DNA of 64,000 nt, taken from Orobanche coerulescens (Eukaryota > Streptophyta > Magnoliopsida > Lamiales > Orobanchaceae). Shown piece by piece: positions 22,154 to 34,900 of this stretch (position 1 is the first letter of the stretch; each line of letters starts with the position of its first letter). The notes under the pieces were generated by a model. The model was not told the DNA's origin, did no database searches, and was given only the letters and a program-made list of their open reading frames with translations. The stretch spans positions 83,190,096 to 83,254,095 of the forward strand of contig CM065802.1 in assembly GCA_033398695.1 (NCBI GenBank), in the 5' to 3' direction. A program made the translations under genes and the position numbers.

Positions 22154-25147
22154 TTACAGGGAGTTGGGCTGTAGCATTCCCAATTCTGTTCTTAGCATGT
22201 TGAATCTTGCTGTGTCGAGAGGCTTGGTGAAGATGTTGGCCAACTGAATGTCTGTATGAACCTTTTCGAGCCGAACATCCTTGTTCTCGACATGATTCCT
22301 TATAAAATGATGCTTCATGTTGATATGCTTAGTGCGCGAGTGCAGGACAGGATTGTGCGTTATTGCAATTGCACTCGCGCTATCACACATGATTGGCGTC
22401 TCTCTGGCTTCAATCCCATAACTGACAACTGCTGCTGCATCCAAAGGATCTGCATACAGCAACTACCAGCAGCATAGTATTCTGATTCAGCCGTGGAAAG
22501 TGAGTTAGCCAATTGCTTCTTACTAAACCAAGAAACGAGTCTAGGTCCAAGAAAGTGACAAGTTCCACTTGTACTCTTCCTATCTAGCTTGCAGCCTCCG
22601 AGATCCGAGTCGCTGTATCCAACTAAATCGAATCCGCCTTCTTTAGGAAACCATAGTCCTACATCGACTGTTCCTGTAATGTACTTCAGGATTCATTTTG
22701 CTGTATTGAAGTGTGATTCCTTAGGTGCTACTTGATACCTCGCACACACTCCAACAGCAAACTGGATATCGGGTCTGCTATCCATTAGGTACAGGAGCGA
22801 ACCAATAAGCTTCCTGTAGAGTCATTGGTCAACCGGATTTCCGGCTTCATCAGCACTAATTTGCACAGAAGTGCTCATGGGGGTTGACGATGATTTGGAA
22901 GTGTTCATTCCAAATTTGTTAAGAAGCTCTGTGCTGTATTTTTCCTGGTTGATGAAAATTCCTGTAGGCAGCTGCTTTACCTGCAAACCTAGGAAATAAC
23001 TAAGTTCCCCCATCATACTCATTTCAAATTTACTTTGCATGAGATGAGAGAATCTTTGACACAAAGCAAGGTTAGTTGAACCAAAAATTATATCATCTAC
23101 ATAAATTTGCACCATTAGAAGGTCATCACCTTCCTGTATTTTGAACAAGGTCTTGTTCACAACACCTTTCTCAAACCCATTGTCAGTTAGATACTGGGAC
23201 AGGGTCTCATACCATGCTCTAGGGGCTTGTTTAAGTCCATACAGTGCTTTCCTTAGCCTGTATACTAGGTCGATGCCGTATGTGTTGGCAAACCCTGGTG
23301 GTTGTTCAACATAAACTTCTCCGGCAAGGTCTCCATTTAGGAATGCACTTTTGACGTCCATTTGGTATACAATAAAGCTTTTATGGGCGGCAAAGGCTAA
23401 GAATATCCAAATGGCTTCTAGTCTGGCTACAGGGGCGAAGGTTTCATCATAGTCTATGCCTTCTTCCTGGCTATAACCTTGTGCGACTAGCCTTGATTTG
23501 TTCCTTATAATAAGTCCATTTCGATCCTTCTTGTTTCGAAACACCCATTTGGTTCCTATAACCGATTGATGTGTAGGTCTGGGTACAAGATACCATACAT
23601 TGTTTCTTTCCAATGATCATCTCTTACGGGTGATCTCTCAACCATCTTCGGTCGGGTTCTAATTCGGGGACCCGTACTATATCGAGAGTTTCTGTAGATA
23701 CAGCTTCAGCTTGTACAGCGTCAGCTTCATCTATGTCGATTCGTACAGCTGCGAGGTTGATTTCTAGGTCAACAACAGGTTCTATGGGAGTTGGAGGATC
23801 TAATATAGAGAGTTGTTGGATGTTCTGAGTAATATCATCTACTCCAGTAGGGTCATGGTGAGGTTCGTCGAACATTACATGAACTGATTCCTCGATCGTC
23901 AGCTTCCTTTTATTAAAGATCCTGTAAGCTTTGCTGACGGAGGAGTATCCTACAAATATTCCTTCATCTGATTTCTCATCAAAGGCTCTACGTTGATCCT
24001 TCCCATTATTTAACACATAACACCTGCATCCAAAAATGTGAAAATATGAAACTAACGGAGTTTTGTTGTTCCATACCTCATATGCTGTTTTGTTGTGGTG
24101 CTTGTTGACGATACAACGGTTTTGAGTGTAGCATGCTGTATTGGTTGCTTCACCCCAGAAACGCTGTGGCAACTTTCTTGTGGCGATCATTGTCCTTGTT
24201 GCTTCTTTCAACGTCCTATTCTTTCGCTCGGCAACACCATTTTGTTGAGGTGTACGGGCAGCTGAGTATTCGTGTTGTATCCCATTTTCCGAATAGTATT
24301 GCTCGATAAAGCAGTTAGTAAATTATGTACCTCTGTCGGAACGAATGGACACGATACTCAATGCCTTTTCATTTTGAATCTTTCTCAGGAGCTCGGGCAG
24401 CTTTGATGTTGTTTCCTTCTTCTTGCTTAGGAAAATTGTCCAAGCATACCTGGAGTAATCATCAACAACAACAAGACAGTATTTCTTACCTCCCAAACTT
24501 ACTGGGTCTATAGGACCATAGAGATCCATATGTAGCATTTCCAACACTCTTTGGGTTGAAAGGTAGGATTTACTCTTCAGGGTTGACTTGATTTGCTTGC
24601 CTTTCTGACACGGTCCGCAGAAGCTGTCCTTTTTGAATGTTACATTTGGCAATCCTCTTACCATTCTCTGTCTTGAGAGCTTGTTGATCGTCTTGAAGTT
24701 GACGTGAGACATCCTCTTGTGCCATAACCAGCTGAGATCTGCAGTGCCTTTGGCAACAAGGCATGGAATTGAGGAGCTCATAGGCTTCCAGTCAGCAATA
24801 TACATGTTACCTGATCTGCTTCCTGTAAGCACAACTTCTTTGGTATGGATGTTCTTGAATCTATAACGATCTATATAGAATTTCACCGAGAACTGTTTAT
24901 CACAGAACTGGCTAATGCTAAGTAGATTGTACTGTAAGCCTTCAACATATGCAACATCGGTGACTTTGAATTTTCCTACAAGTAGGTTTCCTTTCCCTCT
25001 TGTTCTTCCATTAGATTTATCACCGAAATGAACTTTTGGACCGCGACCTTCTACAAAATCTGATAGCTTGCTTCTATCTCCGGTCATGTGTCGAGAGCAT
25101 CCACTATCAAAGTACCAGGTATCCTCATCGAGAATGTCCTGTAACAA
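22154..25147 (-). pseudogene. Sirevirus pol: protease, integrase, reverse transcriptase, RNase H
   Basis: Copia-type polyprotein. In order: protease DSGCSRHMTG (about 25105); the pre-integrase motif WLWHKRMSHVNF (about 24720); integrase core with MDLYGP, VVVDDYSRYAW and SDRGT (24530-24325), continuing in the KEATRTMIATRKL block (24211); RT with [22 protein letters not shown] and the catalytic [11 protein letters not shown] (23600-22850); RNase H with SDSDLGGCKLDRKSTSGT (about 22600) and HIN...HHF (about 22320). A TAA replaces the glutamate codon right after SDRGT at 24320-24322. Further stops fall near 23620 and 22820. Enzymatic function is therefore lost in this copy. Confidence 0.88.
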
Positions 25148-25189
25148 AAAGATTAAGTAGATTTAGGTCCCCTTTGATTTTTGGGTCCA

Positions 25190-27398
25190 TGATTGTTAGT
25201 TCCTCGTGGTACCCAAGTTTTTCTGGCAGCAATTGATTTACTGTAGGACAAACTTGGTACAGTGTTTTGATATCTACGTGGGGCATATCCGTAGTCGCTA
25301 TAACCATGATAATTATTATGCATGAAAAATTCAGGGTTATTGTTATTAATCTAGTACGAGTGCCGTCTTGGAGGTGGAGCCATTTTCTTTGGCCTAACAA
25401 CTTACCTTCTGGGTCTCCAGTTGGATTCCCAACGCTGTTGTTGATACTGAGCGGAAACCTGCTGTCTCGAGGAATAATGGGGCTCCTGTATCCAATACCT
25501 CGGCGTGCTGTACTGATAGTACTGCCGTGTGGGCCTTTAGTATTTGGATACAACCTTCCTTCTGAACGGCTGTTGGCGCTGTTGATATGCTCTGGGAGCA
25601 TGATGTTGAGTGCGCCTTTCCGGTCTAAATGGCTGGTGATTACGCTGTCTGGAATAGGATTGCGGGGGCGGAATAGCAGCCTTTGCTGTTCACTGTGCAA
25701 TAGGTTCCTTCACGGGACTCGAAGTTTCTTTCGAAACAGGAATGTGTTCCACACTCTTGACAAACATTGTACTAGTTTTCCCTTTGTTTGAACACGAGCT
25801 GTATCCTAAGCCACTTTTATCATGAGCATGTTGCCCAGTGCTTAGAATTTCTTCCATTCTTTTGGACGATTTCTCGAACGATTTCAGAGTGGTCTCAAGT
25901 TTAATTTCTCGTTTTTCGAGAGTTGTGACTTTGGCTTGAAGTAGAACCAAATCATTTGTCTTGCTCTTGCTCTCCATGAGTTTTTTAAAATCGACTTTGT
26001 TGGTTTCACAATCAATAGACATATTTTCATAATTTATTTTCAGCAAGTCATTTTCATCTTTCAGCTCTAGGTTAGACAGTTGGAGCTGTATATTCTCGTT
26101 TTTCAATGTCTCATGGGCCTTTTGAATGTTTTTAAACTCATTCATCATGTTTTCAAAAGTATGAGATGCATTTGATGGAATAGCTGAGGTTGAGCTTACC
26201 TCATCATCGCTATCTTCACCTTCCGGCATGTCCTTGTCCATAAAGTACATATATGCTTTATCATCGAACTCATCGTCAGATGAATCACTTTCAGTGACCA
26301 CCTGAAGACATTCTTATGATTTGGATGGTGTGGGGGAGGCTTCTGATTCTCCAATCAGGGCCTTGAGCTTGTTTTTCCAAGCACGTCTTCTTTTATCTCT
26401 CTCTTGTTGCTCGGCCTCCGACAACCTTTGAACTTTGGGATGAGGACATTTATTTGCATAATGCCCTAGTTTCCTGTAATTATAGCACATGTTAGCATCA
26501 CCGGATGAAGTTTCGGTACCTACCTTGTGGACATGTTTGGGCCTGTAGGGAGTCTTTCCAGACTGCTTGATGAACTTTTTGAATTTGTGCATGAGAAGTG
26601 CCATTTGATCTTGAGACAGGATGTCGTCACCATCACAAGATTCTTGTGACTAGGCTTCGACGAGCTGGGCATGCTGTGTCGACGATTCGATACAGCAGCT
26701 AGTGCTGTGACCTTTGAAGGAGATTCTTCAACTTTCTCTCTTCTGTCAATATCATACTCAAAAGCTTTGAGGTCAGAGAAGAGATCAAAAGTAGATATTT
26801 CATTAAGATTGCAAGATACATGCATAGCTGTGGTCTTAATGTCCCATCGGGCAGGGAGAGATCTGGAAATTTTCAAGTTCTTCTCCTTCTGGGTATAAAT
26901 TTTTCCCAATGCTTCAAGTTCACCAAAAATACCACTGAATCTGAGGTCAAGTTCCTCAAGTGTCTCAGTTGGTTTCATTTCGAAAGATTTAAATTGCTGA
27001 GTTAGTTTTGAAATTTTGTTTTCTTTCGAGAGCTCAGTTCCCTCAAAAATCATCTTGAGTTTATCCCATATTTCCTTGGCTGATTTACAGCTCTTTACCT
27101 TCGAGAACGTGCCTTTGTCAAGAGTGACAAATAACGCGTTCTTAGCCACATTGTCGAGGTTGGCTCGCTTTCTTTCATCTGTGGTCCATTGCTCGCGTTC
27201 CTTCTCGAGCATCTCAGCATGGGCTTGGCCTTCAATCCTTGTGGCCGTGTTTACCTTCATGATCTTGATAGGGCCATCCTGTATAACAAAAATCATCTCT
27301 TCGTGCATTGCTGCAAGATGAGCCTCCATCCTAATTCTCCAGTAATCAAATTCGTTAATAGAGAACATAGGCACTTTGTTGATCATAGATGTATCCAT
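25190..27398 (-). pseudogene. Sirevirus gag (broken)
   Basis: Starts MDTSMINKVPMFSINEF at 27398, the first ATG after the primer site with a counterpart in the plus-strand copy (54819). The N-terminal UBN2-like Gag region runs to about 26680. A frameshift lies near 26645 and a TAA at 26314-26316. The zinc knuckle near 26480 reads C-x2-Y-x4-H-x4-C, so the second cysteine is lost. A coiled coil follows (26200-25830), then GLGY (25800) and a basic Q/R/Y-rich tail with another frameshift. This is the full-length version of the protein reduced to Mini-Gag in the nested element. Confidence 0.85.
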
Positions 27399-27493
27399 GT
27401 GAAAGTAAAGAAATGAAAGAGAGTGTTTTAAAGGGTAAGTGATTTTGGATCTGATTCGATTAAAAATACGACAGATTCTTTTTAGAATCAACC

Positions 27494-27505
27494 GCTCCGA
27501 TACCA
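27494..27505 (-). other. Sirevirus primer binding site
   Basis: gctccgatacca on the plus strand, complement of tggtatcggagc, 2 nt from the 5' LTR. It matches tRNA-iMet with one difference. Confidence 0.85.
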
Positions 27506-27507
27506 CT

Positions 27508-28669
27508 TGTTGGCCACTAAGTATACAGGATACAGCTTGGGAAGTAGTTTAAACAACAAGCTGTATTAATTTTAAATCTGAGTGCATAGCGGAAGTCTTA
27601 AATACGAAGATTCTTGTGGATACAAGAACTCGATGTGCGATGTATACTTAAATAATCACAAGAATTAAAACAAGTAAGGCGTAAGGTAAATAACACAATA
27701 TTTAAAGTGGTTCGAGGTAAACCCTCTACGTCCACCGGTCCTCCACACAGAGTAAAAGTTTATTATAATTACTACATACACAACTACGTAATTATAACAA
27801 CACACAATCAATATATCGTTCACACAGATTGATATAAAGATCTTAGCTTCAACCGTTCACACAGATTGGTTTGAGCTAATGCTTTGACTTGCTTCTTCAC
27901 ATACAGTTATGAAGCTTCGTCTTCTTCGATGCAAATCCTTCACACAGTTCTGGAGTAGCAACGATTACTCAGTCCACACAGGGCTGATCTGGGTTTATTC
28001 AAAGGATAGAACAGGGTATGAACAACAGCTTTGACTTTATGAGCTTCTAGCTGATGAAGTGTTGTTCAAGATGTTGAGCACTGTATATCTCTTAGATCTG
28101 AGTTGCAGTAAGCTTTGGAGATATGTTTTGCTCTGAGTATTTCTTTGTATGCTTGATCGTTCAGTCGTTCAGTAGTCTTCAGTCTTCAAACACTGGAGAT
28201 ATATATAGTCTTCTGGAAAATATATTTGTTGGGATAAATCCGTTGAGCAAGATTCCGTTCCAACGGGATGAAAAAGCACGATCCTGATTTAGCGGGATTT
28301 GAAGATCTTCTAACTGACAGTATTTAAATACTTTATCCTTTAGTATTTAAATACTTCTTTATCAACGGGGCATGACTTCTGAAGATTCCTTCTTTGTCCT
28401 GTTGAGAGCTGTATGGAAGATCACTGTATTGACAGATCGAGACAACTTCCATACGCAGTCTTTTATAAGACTTCTTTGCTGTACTGAAAGGTTCCACTGT
28501 ATGCTGGATGTGTGACAGGCCTTCGATACAGGTTGACACTTCAACTTTTCGATACAGTTTCCTTACTGTATTGAGGATTGGTATATTGTCAAAACATCTT
28601 ATTATCACAATTCGATACAGGGATTGATTATCCTTGCTATTTTAATACAGGGTATTTGTTATCCAAACA
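27508..28669 (-). repeat. Sirevirus 5' LTR (minus-strand copy)
   Basis: 1162 bp, with terminal TGTTTGG...CCAACA on the element strand. Near its left end (27600-27760) nearly all differences from the partner LTR at 9158 fall within CAG or CTG triplets, for example cacagtaat against cacaagaat and cactgg against caccgg. The cgtga duplication follows at 28670-28674. Confidence 0.9.
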
Positions 28670-29424
28670 CGTGAGTTAGTGATTATATTTTGAGAATCTT
28701 GAGTATCGTTCGAGGTACAGTACAAATGTTATGTATGAGCTTATTGGTTAATCGAGGTTATGAGATGTGTAGTATGATAATGGTTATTTTAGTAAGGATT
28801 ATTCGAGAAAGTAAAGTTACGGTGGTAAGATTACATTGGTCGTATTCTTACTTAGTATTTTCATTGGTATGTAATTATTGACATGATGTGATTGTTATCA
28901 TGGTTGGATATTATGGCTTATCCAGTCGTGGGCTTTCTTTTTAGGATATTGGATATCGAGCTTGTAGCGGTCATGAAGAGATGAGCTTGCCGGAGGATAC
29001 TAGCTATGGCTTGTGTTTGTGAATCGAGTCTTCTGATTATAGGTTGTATTCCACTGCTAGAGTATTTTTAATTGTTGTCCTTTCCGCTGCATGAGTATTT
29101 CTTAAATGCCCGTTTGATTTTTGGCAACTTGAGTTATTTTGGAAATGGTTTTCTAAACTACTTTGTCGGTATGTGTAAGCGATAGCTTAACGTATGTTTT
29201 TAAAGTGTTGAGTTTGGCATGTCGGGCCTTGTAATTTCAAATGAGTTTTATGACGGTTTTGATAAACGAGTTTTTAGAAAGTCTTCGAATGTTTTTAAGA
29301 GATAGTACCGTCTTTAGCCTCTTTGGCGTTTGTTAATGTTTACGAAAATGTCTTTTAGCCTTGCGGGTTCCGTCTCGGGGCCCACGACGCTGTAATATTC
29401 CTGGGTGACTCTGGGGGTGTTACA
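28670..29424 (+). repeat. LARD 3' LTR, right part
   Basis: Continues the LTR interrupted at 9157, matching 2845-3596 of the 5' LTR. Its first five bases are the second copy of the Sirevirus target duplication. It ends GGGGGTGTTACA, followed by the ggtag duplication at 29425-29429. Confidence 0.9.
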
Positions 29425-29429
29425 GGTAG

Positions 29430-31056
29430 GTGCCTTACGATAACTTGGACTCCCACGACCGATTGAACTTAACCTAATCACGTAATCCCCGATTAACATC
29501 TCGTACGGATAAAGATGAATAAAACTAGTTTCCCCTTCCCTCTCGTAACCGAATTCTTAACTTAGTTCGATTTCGCCAAAACTAATATCGTGCTCCTAGG
29601 TTTACAAGCATACGTATTATTATGTCGTTCAATTCTATGATTAACGTTTGTTATAACAATTTGCTCAACAAGATTATCCCCAATCATCATTTCAGTTAGC
29701 AACAATCGACCAATAACATAATTGAACTCCATAACTACTAATTCAATTCTCTATTCTGAGTACTTCAATCGGTGGGTTACCGTTTTACACAATGATTTCA
29801 ATGGTTGATTCTCAATGACAATAATACTATCGAATTGATTCCTCCTAGTTTTAACGTTGATAATCATTGGCAAACGTGGGTTACGGCTAGTTTAACATAC
29901 GGTGACGGATTCCTACGCAATTTCTACTACAATTGATTCGTCAAATTTTACATTACCAAGGTTGATTGATATGGGGATTATTGCATATGATTAATGTAAC
30001 GAGATGCTTGGAAACGAAATATACATGCAATGATAGTTTGATTACTACAATTCGTCCAATTAGATTGTCTACGAGAGTTAGCAAACTACTCGAATGCCCG
30101 TAATCCAATAGGCATAATGACAACATTGAAGAGATAGCCTCAAGGTTTGATAGTCTTACCTTGATAGAGGAGGAACAATGAGGCATGATGACAATCCAAT
30201 GAAGAACCACGAGGAGGAACAAATTGTGGATCGATTGATCAAGATAATCTTCTCCGGAGCTTGAGTAATCCCTTCCTCTATGTTGATACAAGTGATTTGG
30301 GAGGTCAAGAATCGTGTAAGGGTCGGAAGAAAGCTTCAAGGATGTTTCTCAAGAGGTTTTTGGTCAAGAGAAATGAAGGAGGAATTGTTATTTTATAACA
30401 CTCGATCACATTAACGTACGTTATACCTCAAGGCTTTATGTACATAACCGGGCTTACGTACGTAATGCCCTCAAGTTAATGTGCGTAAGGGCCATCTAGA
30501 GAGTACTGCCTGGAATGCCCCCATCTATTACGTATGTAGGATGCCATAACGTACGTAAATCACCCAACCATAGCATACGTTAAGTTTGGCAATTAGCGTA
30601 CGCTACGAGCACTTGACTCGTTTGTCTTCTATCCCGCCGAAAGTACCCCAATCCGTGTCAAAAAAAGATTCTGGTCGGAAGACCAACTCAGCCCTTACGT
30701 ACGTAGCCAAGTTACATTAACGTACGTAACGTTACGAAATTAGTGTACATTATGAATATCTTATAGTGTACGTTAGCCACTCAGTCCCTTAGTCATATAT
30801 CACATTTCAACCATCTCGGAGTGACCACCCTTTTCACTCGTCAACAATTCATTGGGGAACAAGACGTTGGACACCATCATATTCGCACCGACGATTGTCC
30901 AACGGCGTCAAGGTACATCACCTCCGTTCTATTCACATCACACAATTGTATCGCAATAGCACTTAAAATGAAATCACATAATATAAAAAGCAACATCACA
31001 CTGTAGAAATCACATAGTACAAGGTAATTAATGCATAAAATACCGATGGTATTACA
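29430..31056 (-). repeat. Minus-strand gypsy-type LTR (right piece)
   Basis: Read on the minus strand it starts TGTAATACC at 31056, has a U3 dense with TTACGTACGTAA-type palindromes (30410-30780), a TATA box (30391-30398), then a leader running left through 29430 and, across the LARD insertion, into 1-73. Layout and wording of U3 (including ctttcggc and gaatctt blocks) parallel the LARD LTR in opposite orientation. It is therefore a related but distinct family. No coding sequence seen. Confidence 0.65.
30391..30398 (-). promoter_or_regulatory. TATA box of the minus-strand LTR
   Basis: ttttataa on the plus strand, i.e. TTATAAAA on the element strand, just downstream of the palindrome cluster, as in the LARD LTR. 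Confidence 0.55.
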
Positions 31057-31334
31057 GTAGTCGTGTTTTATTTTCTACTCGCGCAAGTACCATCATGTCA
31101 TATGTATGGTATGTTGTTCAGTTGTTTTGGTGATGTTGTTGTATCAGTTGTGGTTCCCCGGAACAGTGTATCGTTTCATGTTGTGATGCATATGGTTTAA
31201 AGTCGAGTAATGTTAATGTGTCTGAATGTCTTGGTTTTAAATTGAAAAAATAATGTGGTTTTATGTCGGTCTAAGCCTGGTAGGTTCTACAGAAGAATTT
31301 ACGGTGCTGTGATATCTCCGTATATCACGGGGGT
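31057..31334 (+). repeat. 3' end of another plus-strand gypsy-type LTR
   Basis: The end ...tatcacgggggtgttac resembles the LARD LTR end GGGGGTGTTACA and is preceded by a similar ggttct...ctgtgatat stretch. It looks like the tail of an LTR into which the minus-strand LTR was inserted. The remainder lies left of the window, so this is tentative. Confidence 0.45.
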
Positions 31335-31982
31335 GTTACGGTCATGCTATACACGGTCCTATACTTTATTATGTCATGTGATGCCATGTATGTTTCAATT
31401 TATATATGTATGTGATATTATATATGTTTAGAACTATGGTAGCAAACATGGACATTAAACATAGGATAAAATCCCTCGTTAAATGTTAGATGTCATTCGC
31501 TTAGAAACACCTTTCAAGACTTCGATCAACCTCAACAGGTCATACCAAAATTGGGTGCTCGAATTATCTTAGTAAGGTAAGATAAATAATAGTGATGTCT
31601 ATACGTTCTAATGACTTAGAAAAATCAAAATCAGTTTGAATCTAAATATTTTAATATGAGATTGGTTAGACATAATATCCGGAATCCCATAAGTGAGATC
31701 TAAGAAATACATAGAATATAATCGATAAAGAGTTATCCGCCTAAACTAGCTCAATTCTAGTTGTCACACCACAGCTGAGATTAGAATCGCGTAAAATAGA
31801 GTCTTAGCTTACTAAAATTTACAAATATTGTAAGATTGAGGGTAATTGATTTTAGTGAGAGTACTTTAATGAGAAATAGAAATGTGACTAAAACTTTGCA
31901 TGCTTAATTTTATAGATAATAGAATGGCCTCAAAAAACATCACCATTTTATGGCAACCAGTCCTTGAGATGGACAAACTATC
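31335..31982. other. AT-rich stretch without recognised features
   Basis: About 650 bp between an LTR end and the first recognisable Tat coding sequence. Stops occur in all frames and no repeat or RNA gene was recognised. It could be old host sequence or decayed retrotransposon. Confidence 0.4.
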
Positions 31983-34900
31983 AAATTCCCCACTGCCGAT
32001 GGGACGGTCGGTACTGTAAAAGGAGACCAACTAATGGCTAAGAAATGTTTGAATTACTCCTGTGTCGCAACTTCTTTCAACACTTCCCATACTATTTATA
32101 ACATTGAGACGATCGACAATCAACCGATGGAGATCGATGAGCCAAGCACCTCGTACCAGCCCGACTCAGAGGACAACATCTCACATCGATTGACGGACGA
32201 CATCGAGCCAAGGATCGGCTCTGAGCCAAGCCTCGACATCGATCCGAGGATCGAGTCCAGAAATCGTTCCAAATGAGAAGCGACCATCCCCACTGAAGAG
32301 TTTGAAAGTATAACGATAGATCCGGCTCGCCCGGAGCGGGAAGTACAGATCGGCGCAAGCGTCGACCTCAAGTTAAAGGATGATCTGATCAGTTTACTAC
32401 GTAAGAAAATTGGAGTCTTTGCCTGATCGCATCAAGATATGGTCGGCACAAGTCCTGAACATGCTTGCCACTATCTAAAGATCGACCCAGCAAGGAAGCC
32501 TGTTTACCAGAAACGTAGGAAATCCGGTCCTGGGAAATACGCGGCGCTCGACATAGAAGTCAAAAATCTACTCGATAACAAACTAATCAGAGTAGCTACA
32601 GACGAGCCACAGTGGGTAGCCAATGCGGTGCTCGTCAAAAAGCTGAGCAACTCCTGGAGGTTATGCATCGACTTCACCGACCTCAACGCGGCATGTCCAA
32701 AAGACCACTTTCCGATGCCTCATATTGACCATTTGGTCGATAGCACGGCAGGCGGTGAAATGATGTCGTTCATGGATGCCTTCTCCGGGTACCATCAGAT
32801 CCCAATGGCGGAGAAAGACCTAAAACACACATCGTTCCACATGGAAAAAGACGTGTAGTTTTGGGTCCGAATGCCGTTCGGTCTAAAGAATGCGGGGGCG
32901 ACCTACCAACGGCTAGTCAACGGGATGTTCGCCAACCAGATCGGCAAGACCATGGAGGTCTACATTGACGATATCGTAGTCAAGAGCCTCAAAAAGGAAG
33001 ATCACCTCAATGACCTCGCTGAGACGTTCGCAATCCTCGAGAAGTTCAATATGAAGCTAAACCCCAAGAAATGCAACTTTGGGGTAAGCTCTGGAAAATT
33101 CCTGGGGAACATCATGAGCCAGAGGGGAATCGAGGGGAACCCCACTAAGATCCAGGCGATCCTCGACATGCAGGAGCCATGAAATGTCAAACAAGTGCAA
33201 TGCCTCACGGGTTGTCTGGATGCCCTTAACTGTTTCATTTCTCGGCTCGGAGATAAAAGCAAGCCATTCTTCGCGACCATAAAGAACAAGAAGTTCGCGT
33301 GGACAAAGGAAAGTGAAATAGCGTTCACCAAAATCAAGGAGTATCTATCTAACCCCCAGATCTTGGCAAAGCCGACCCCCAGCGAAAAGATATTCCTTTA
33401 CTTGGCGGCCTCAGAGGTCGCGCTGAGTGCTGTTTTAGTGCGAGCAGAGGGGCAAGTCCACTTACCGATCTACTTCATTAGCCAAGTGCTCCATGATGCG
33501 GAAACGCGTTACACGCCTCTGGAGAAGATCGCCTACACATTAGTCATGACTGTTCGCAAGCTGAGGGCCTACTTCTTCGAACATCAAGTGGAGGTTCTGA
33601 CGACTCTCCCCTTAAGGCAAGTTCTGCACCGTCCAGACACCAACGGGCGGCTCCTCAAATGGTAACTGGAGATCGCCCAATACGGTATCTCGTACGCTCC
33701 TCGCACGACGATCAAAGGCCAAGCTCTGGTGTACTTCGTGGTGGAATTAACATTCCCTCCCAATCCAACCCAGGTCGGCCGTCCTGCTTGGAAGTTGTAC
33801 GTGGATGGCTCAACAACCAACTCACGAGCAGGGGCAGGGATTGTCCTCATCATCCCCGATGGCCAAAGTTTCACAAACGCTGTGCGTTTCGGGTTTCGTG
33901 CGACCAAAAATGAATCCGAGTACGAAGCCTTGGTAGGCGGGCTCGATCTAGCACTCGCCCTGGATGTTCGCCGTCTCCACATTTTCATGGACTCCCTCTT
34001 GGTCGTGAACCAAGTCAAGGGAGAATATGAGGCGCGCGGCGAACAAATGATCAAATATCAAGAACTGGTCACCGAAATGTGCACAAAGTTTGAAGAAGTG
34101 CTGATCTAACAAGTCCCGAGAGAGCACAACTCCCAGGCCGATGCCTTATCCAAACTAGCGTCGTCAAATGGGGCGGCCGATTTCTCTAACATCCAAATCA
34201 CGAAATCAACAAAGCCGGCGATCGACAGAAGCCTGATTACCACAGTTGTCGTCGCCGAAGAGAACTGGATGACTCCGTTCATTAAATACTTGAAGGATGA
34301 AACGGTCCCTGCCGACCGTATCAAAGCTCGCCAGCTTCATCTCCGTGCAACTAGATACACCCTATTGGACGACCGGCTTTACAAACGAGCTTTCAGCCTT
34401 CCTCTCCTCAAGTGTATTACCCCGGAGGAAGGCCGACTCGTTCTAGCCGAGATCCATGACGGGATCTGTGTAAATCACGCTGGAGGATGAGCTCTCATCC
34501 ACAAGACGACCAGGCAAGGTTTTTTCTGGCCTACACTACAAAAAGACGCGATCGCCTACGCCCGATCGTGTCACAGGTGTCAGGTGATGGGCCCGAACAT
34601 CAAGATCTCCCCCAAACAGCTTACTTCTATGTACAGTCCATGGCCGTTCGCCCAATGCGGCATCAACCTCATTGGTCCTTTGCCGACGGCGCAGGGGGAT
34701 GTAAATTTGCCATCGTAGGGGTCGATTACTTCACGAAATGGGTTGAGGCCGAACCTCTCAACAAGATTGGACATGAACAAGTAATCAAGTTCATTTGGAA
34801 GAACATCATATGTCGATTTGGTCTACCCCAGGCTATCATCTCCGACAATGGGAAGCAGTTCGACGGTTTGGAAGTCATGCAATTCTGCGAGAAATGGGGA

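Larger units (their letters stand above)
9158..28669 (-). mobile_element. Sirevirus (Ty1/copia) with envelope-like ORF, minus strand, carrying a nested array
   Basis: LTRs at 9158-10322 (3') and 27508-28669 (5') flank gag, pol and an envelope-like region on the minus strand, with cgtga duplications outside. Pol order is protease, integrase, reverse transcriptase, RNase H, which is the copia order. The large coiled-coil gag, the envelope-like ORF downstream of pol and the repeated polypurine runs before the 3' LTR fit the Sirevirus lineage. Gag has a frameshift and a stop, pol has at least one stop, and the envelope-like ORF has a deletion and a 7.9 kb insertion. The copy is therefore dead as an autonomous element. 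Confidence 0.9.
79..29424 (+). mobile_element. LARD-like non-coding LTR retrotransposon (Ty3/gypsy type), host of nested insertions
   Basis: Two long direct repeats (79-3596, and 6068-9157 continued at 28675-29424) flank a 2471-bp interior. The LTRs start TGTAATATCC and end GTGTTACA. A primer binding site follows the left LTR and a polypurine stretch precedes the right one. The ggtag duplication flanks the whole. No reading frame in LTRs or interior resembles gag, protease, RT, integrase or RNase H. Very long LTRs with a non-coding interior are the hallmark of large retrotransposon derivatives (LARDs). The tttcgaggacgaaa motif before the polypurine tract is typical of Tekay/Del-type chromoviruses, so a gypsy partner in that lineage is likely (inference). 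The 3' LTR is interrupted by a 19.5 kb Sirevirus. Confidence 0.85.

Noticed and set aside
31335..31982. Candidate host gene between the two nests
   Set aside because: No open frame, splice pattern or protein similarity could be seen.
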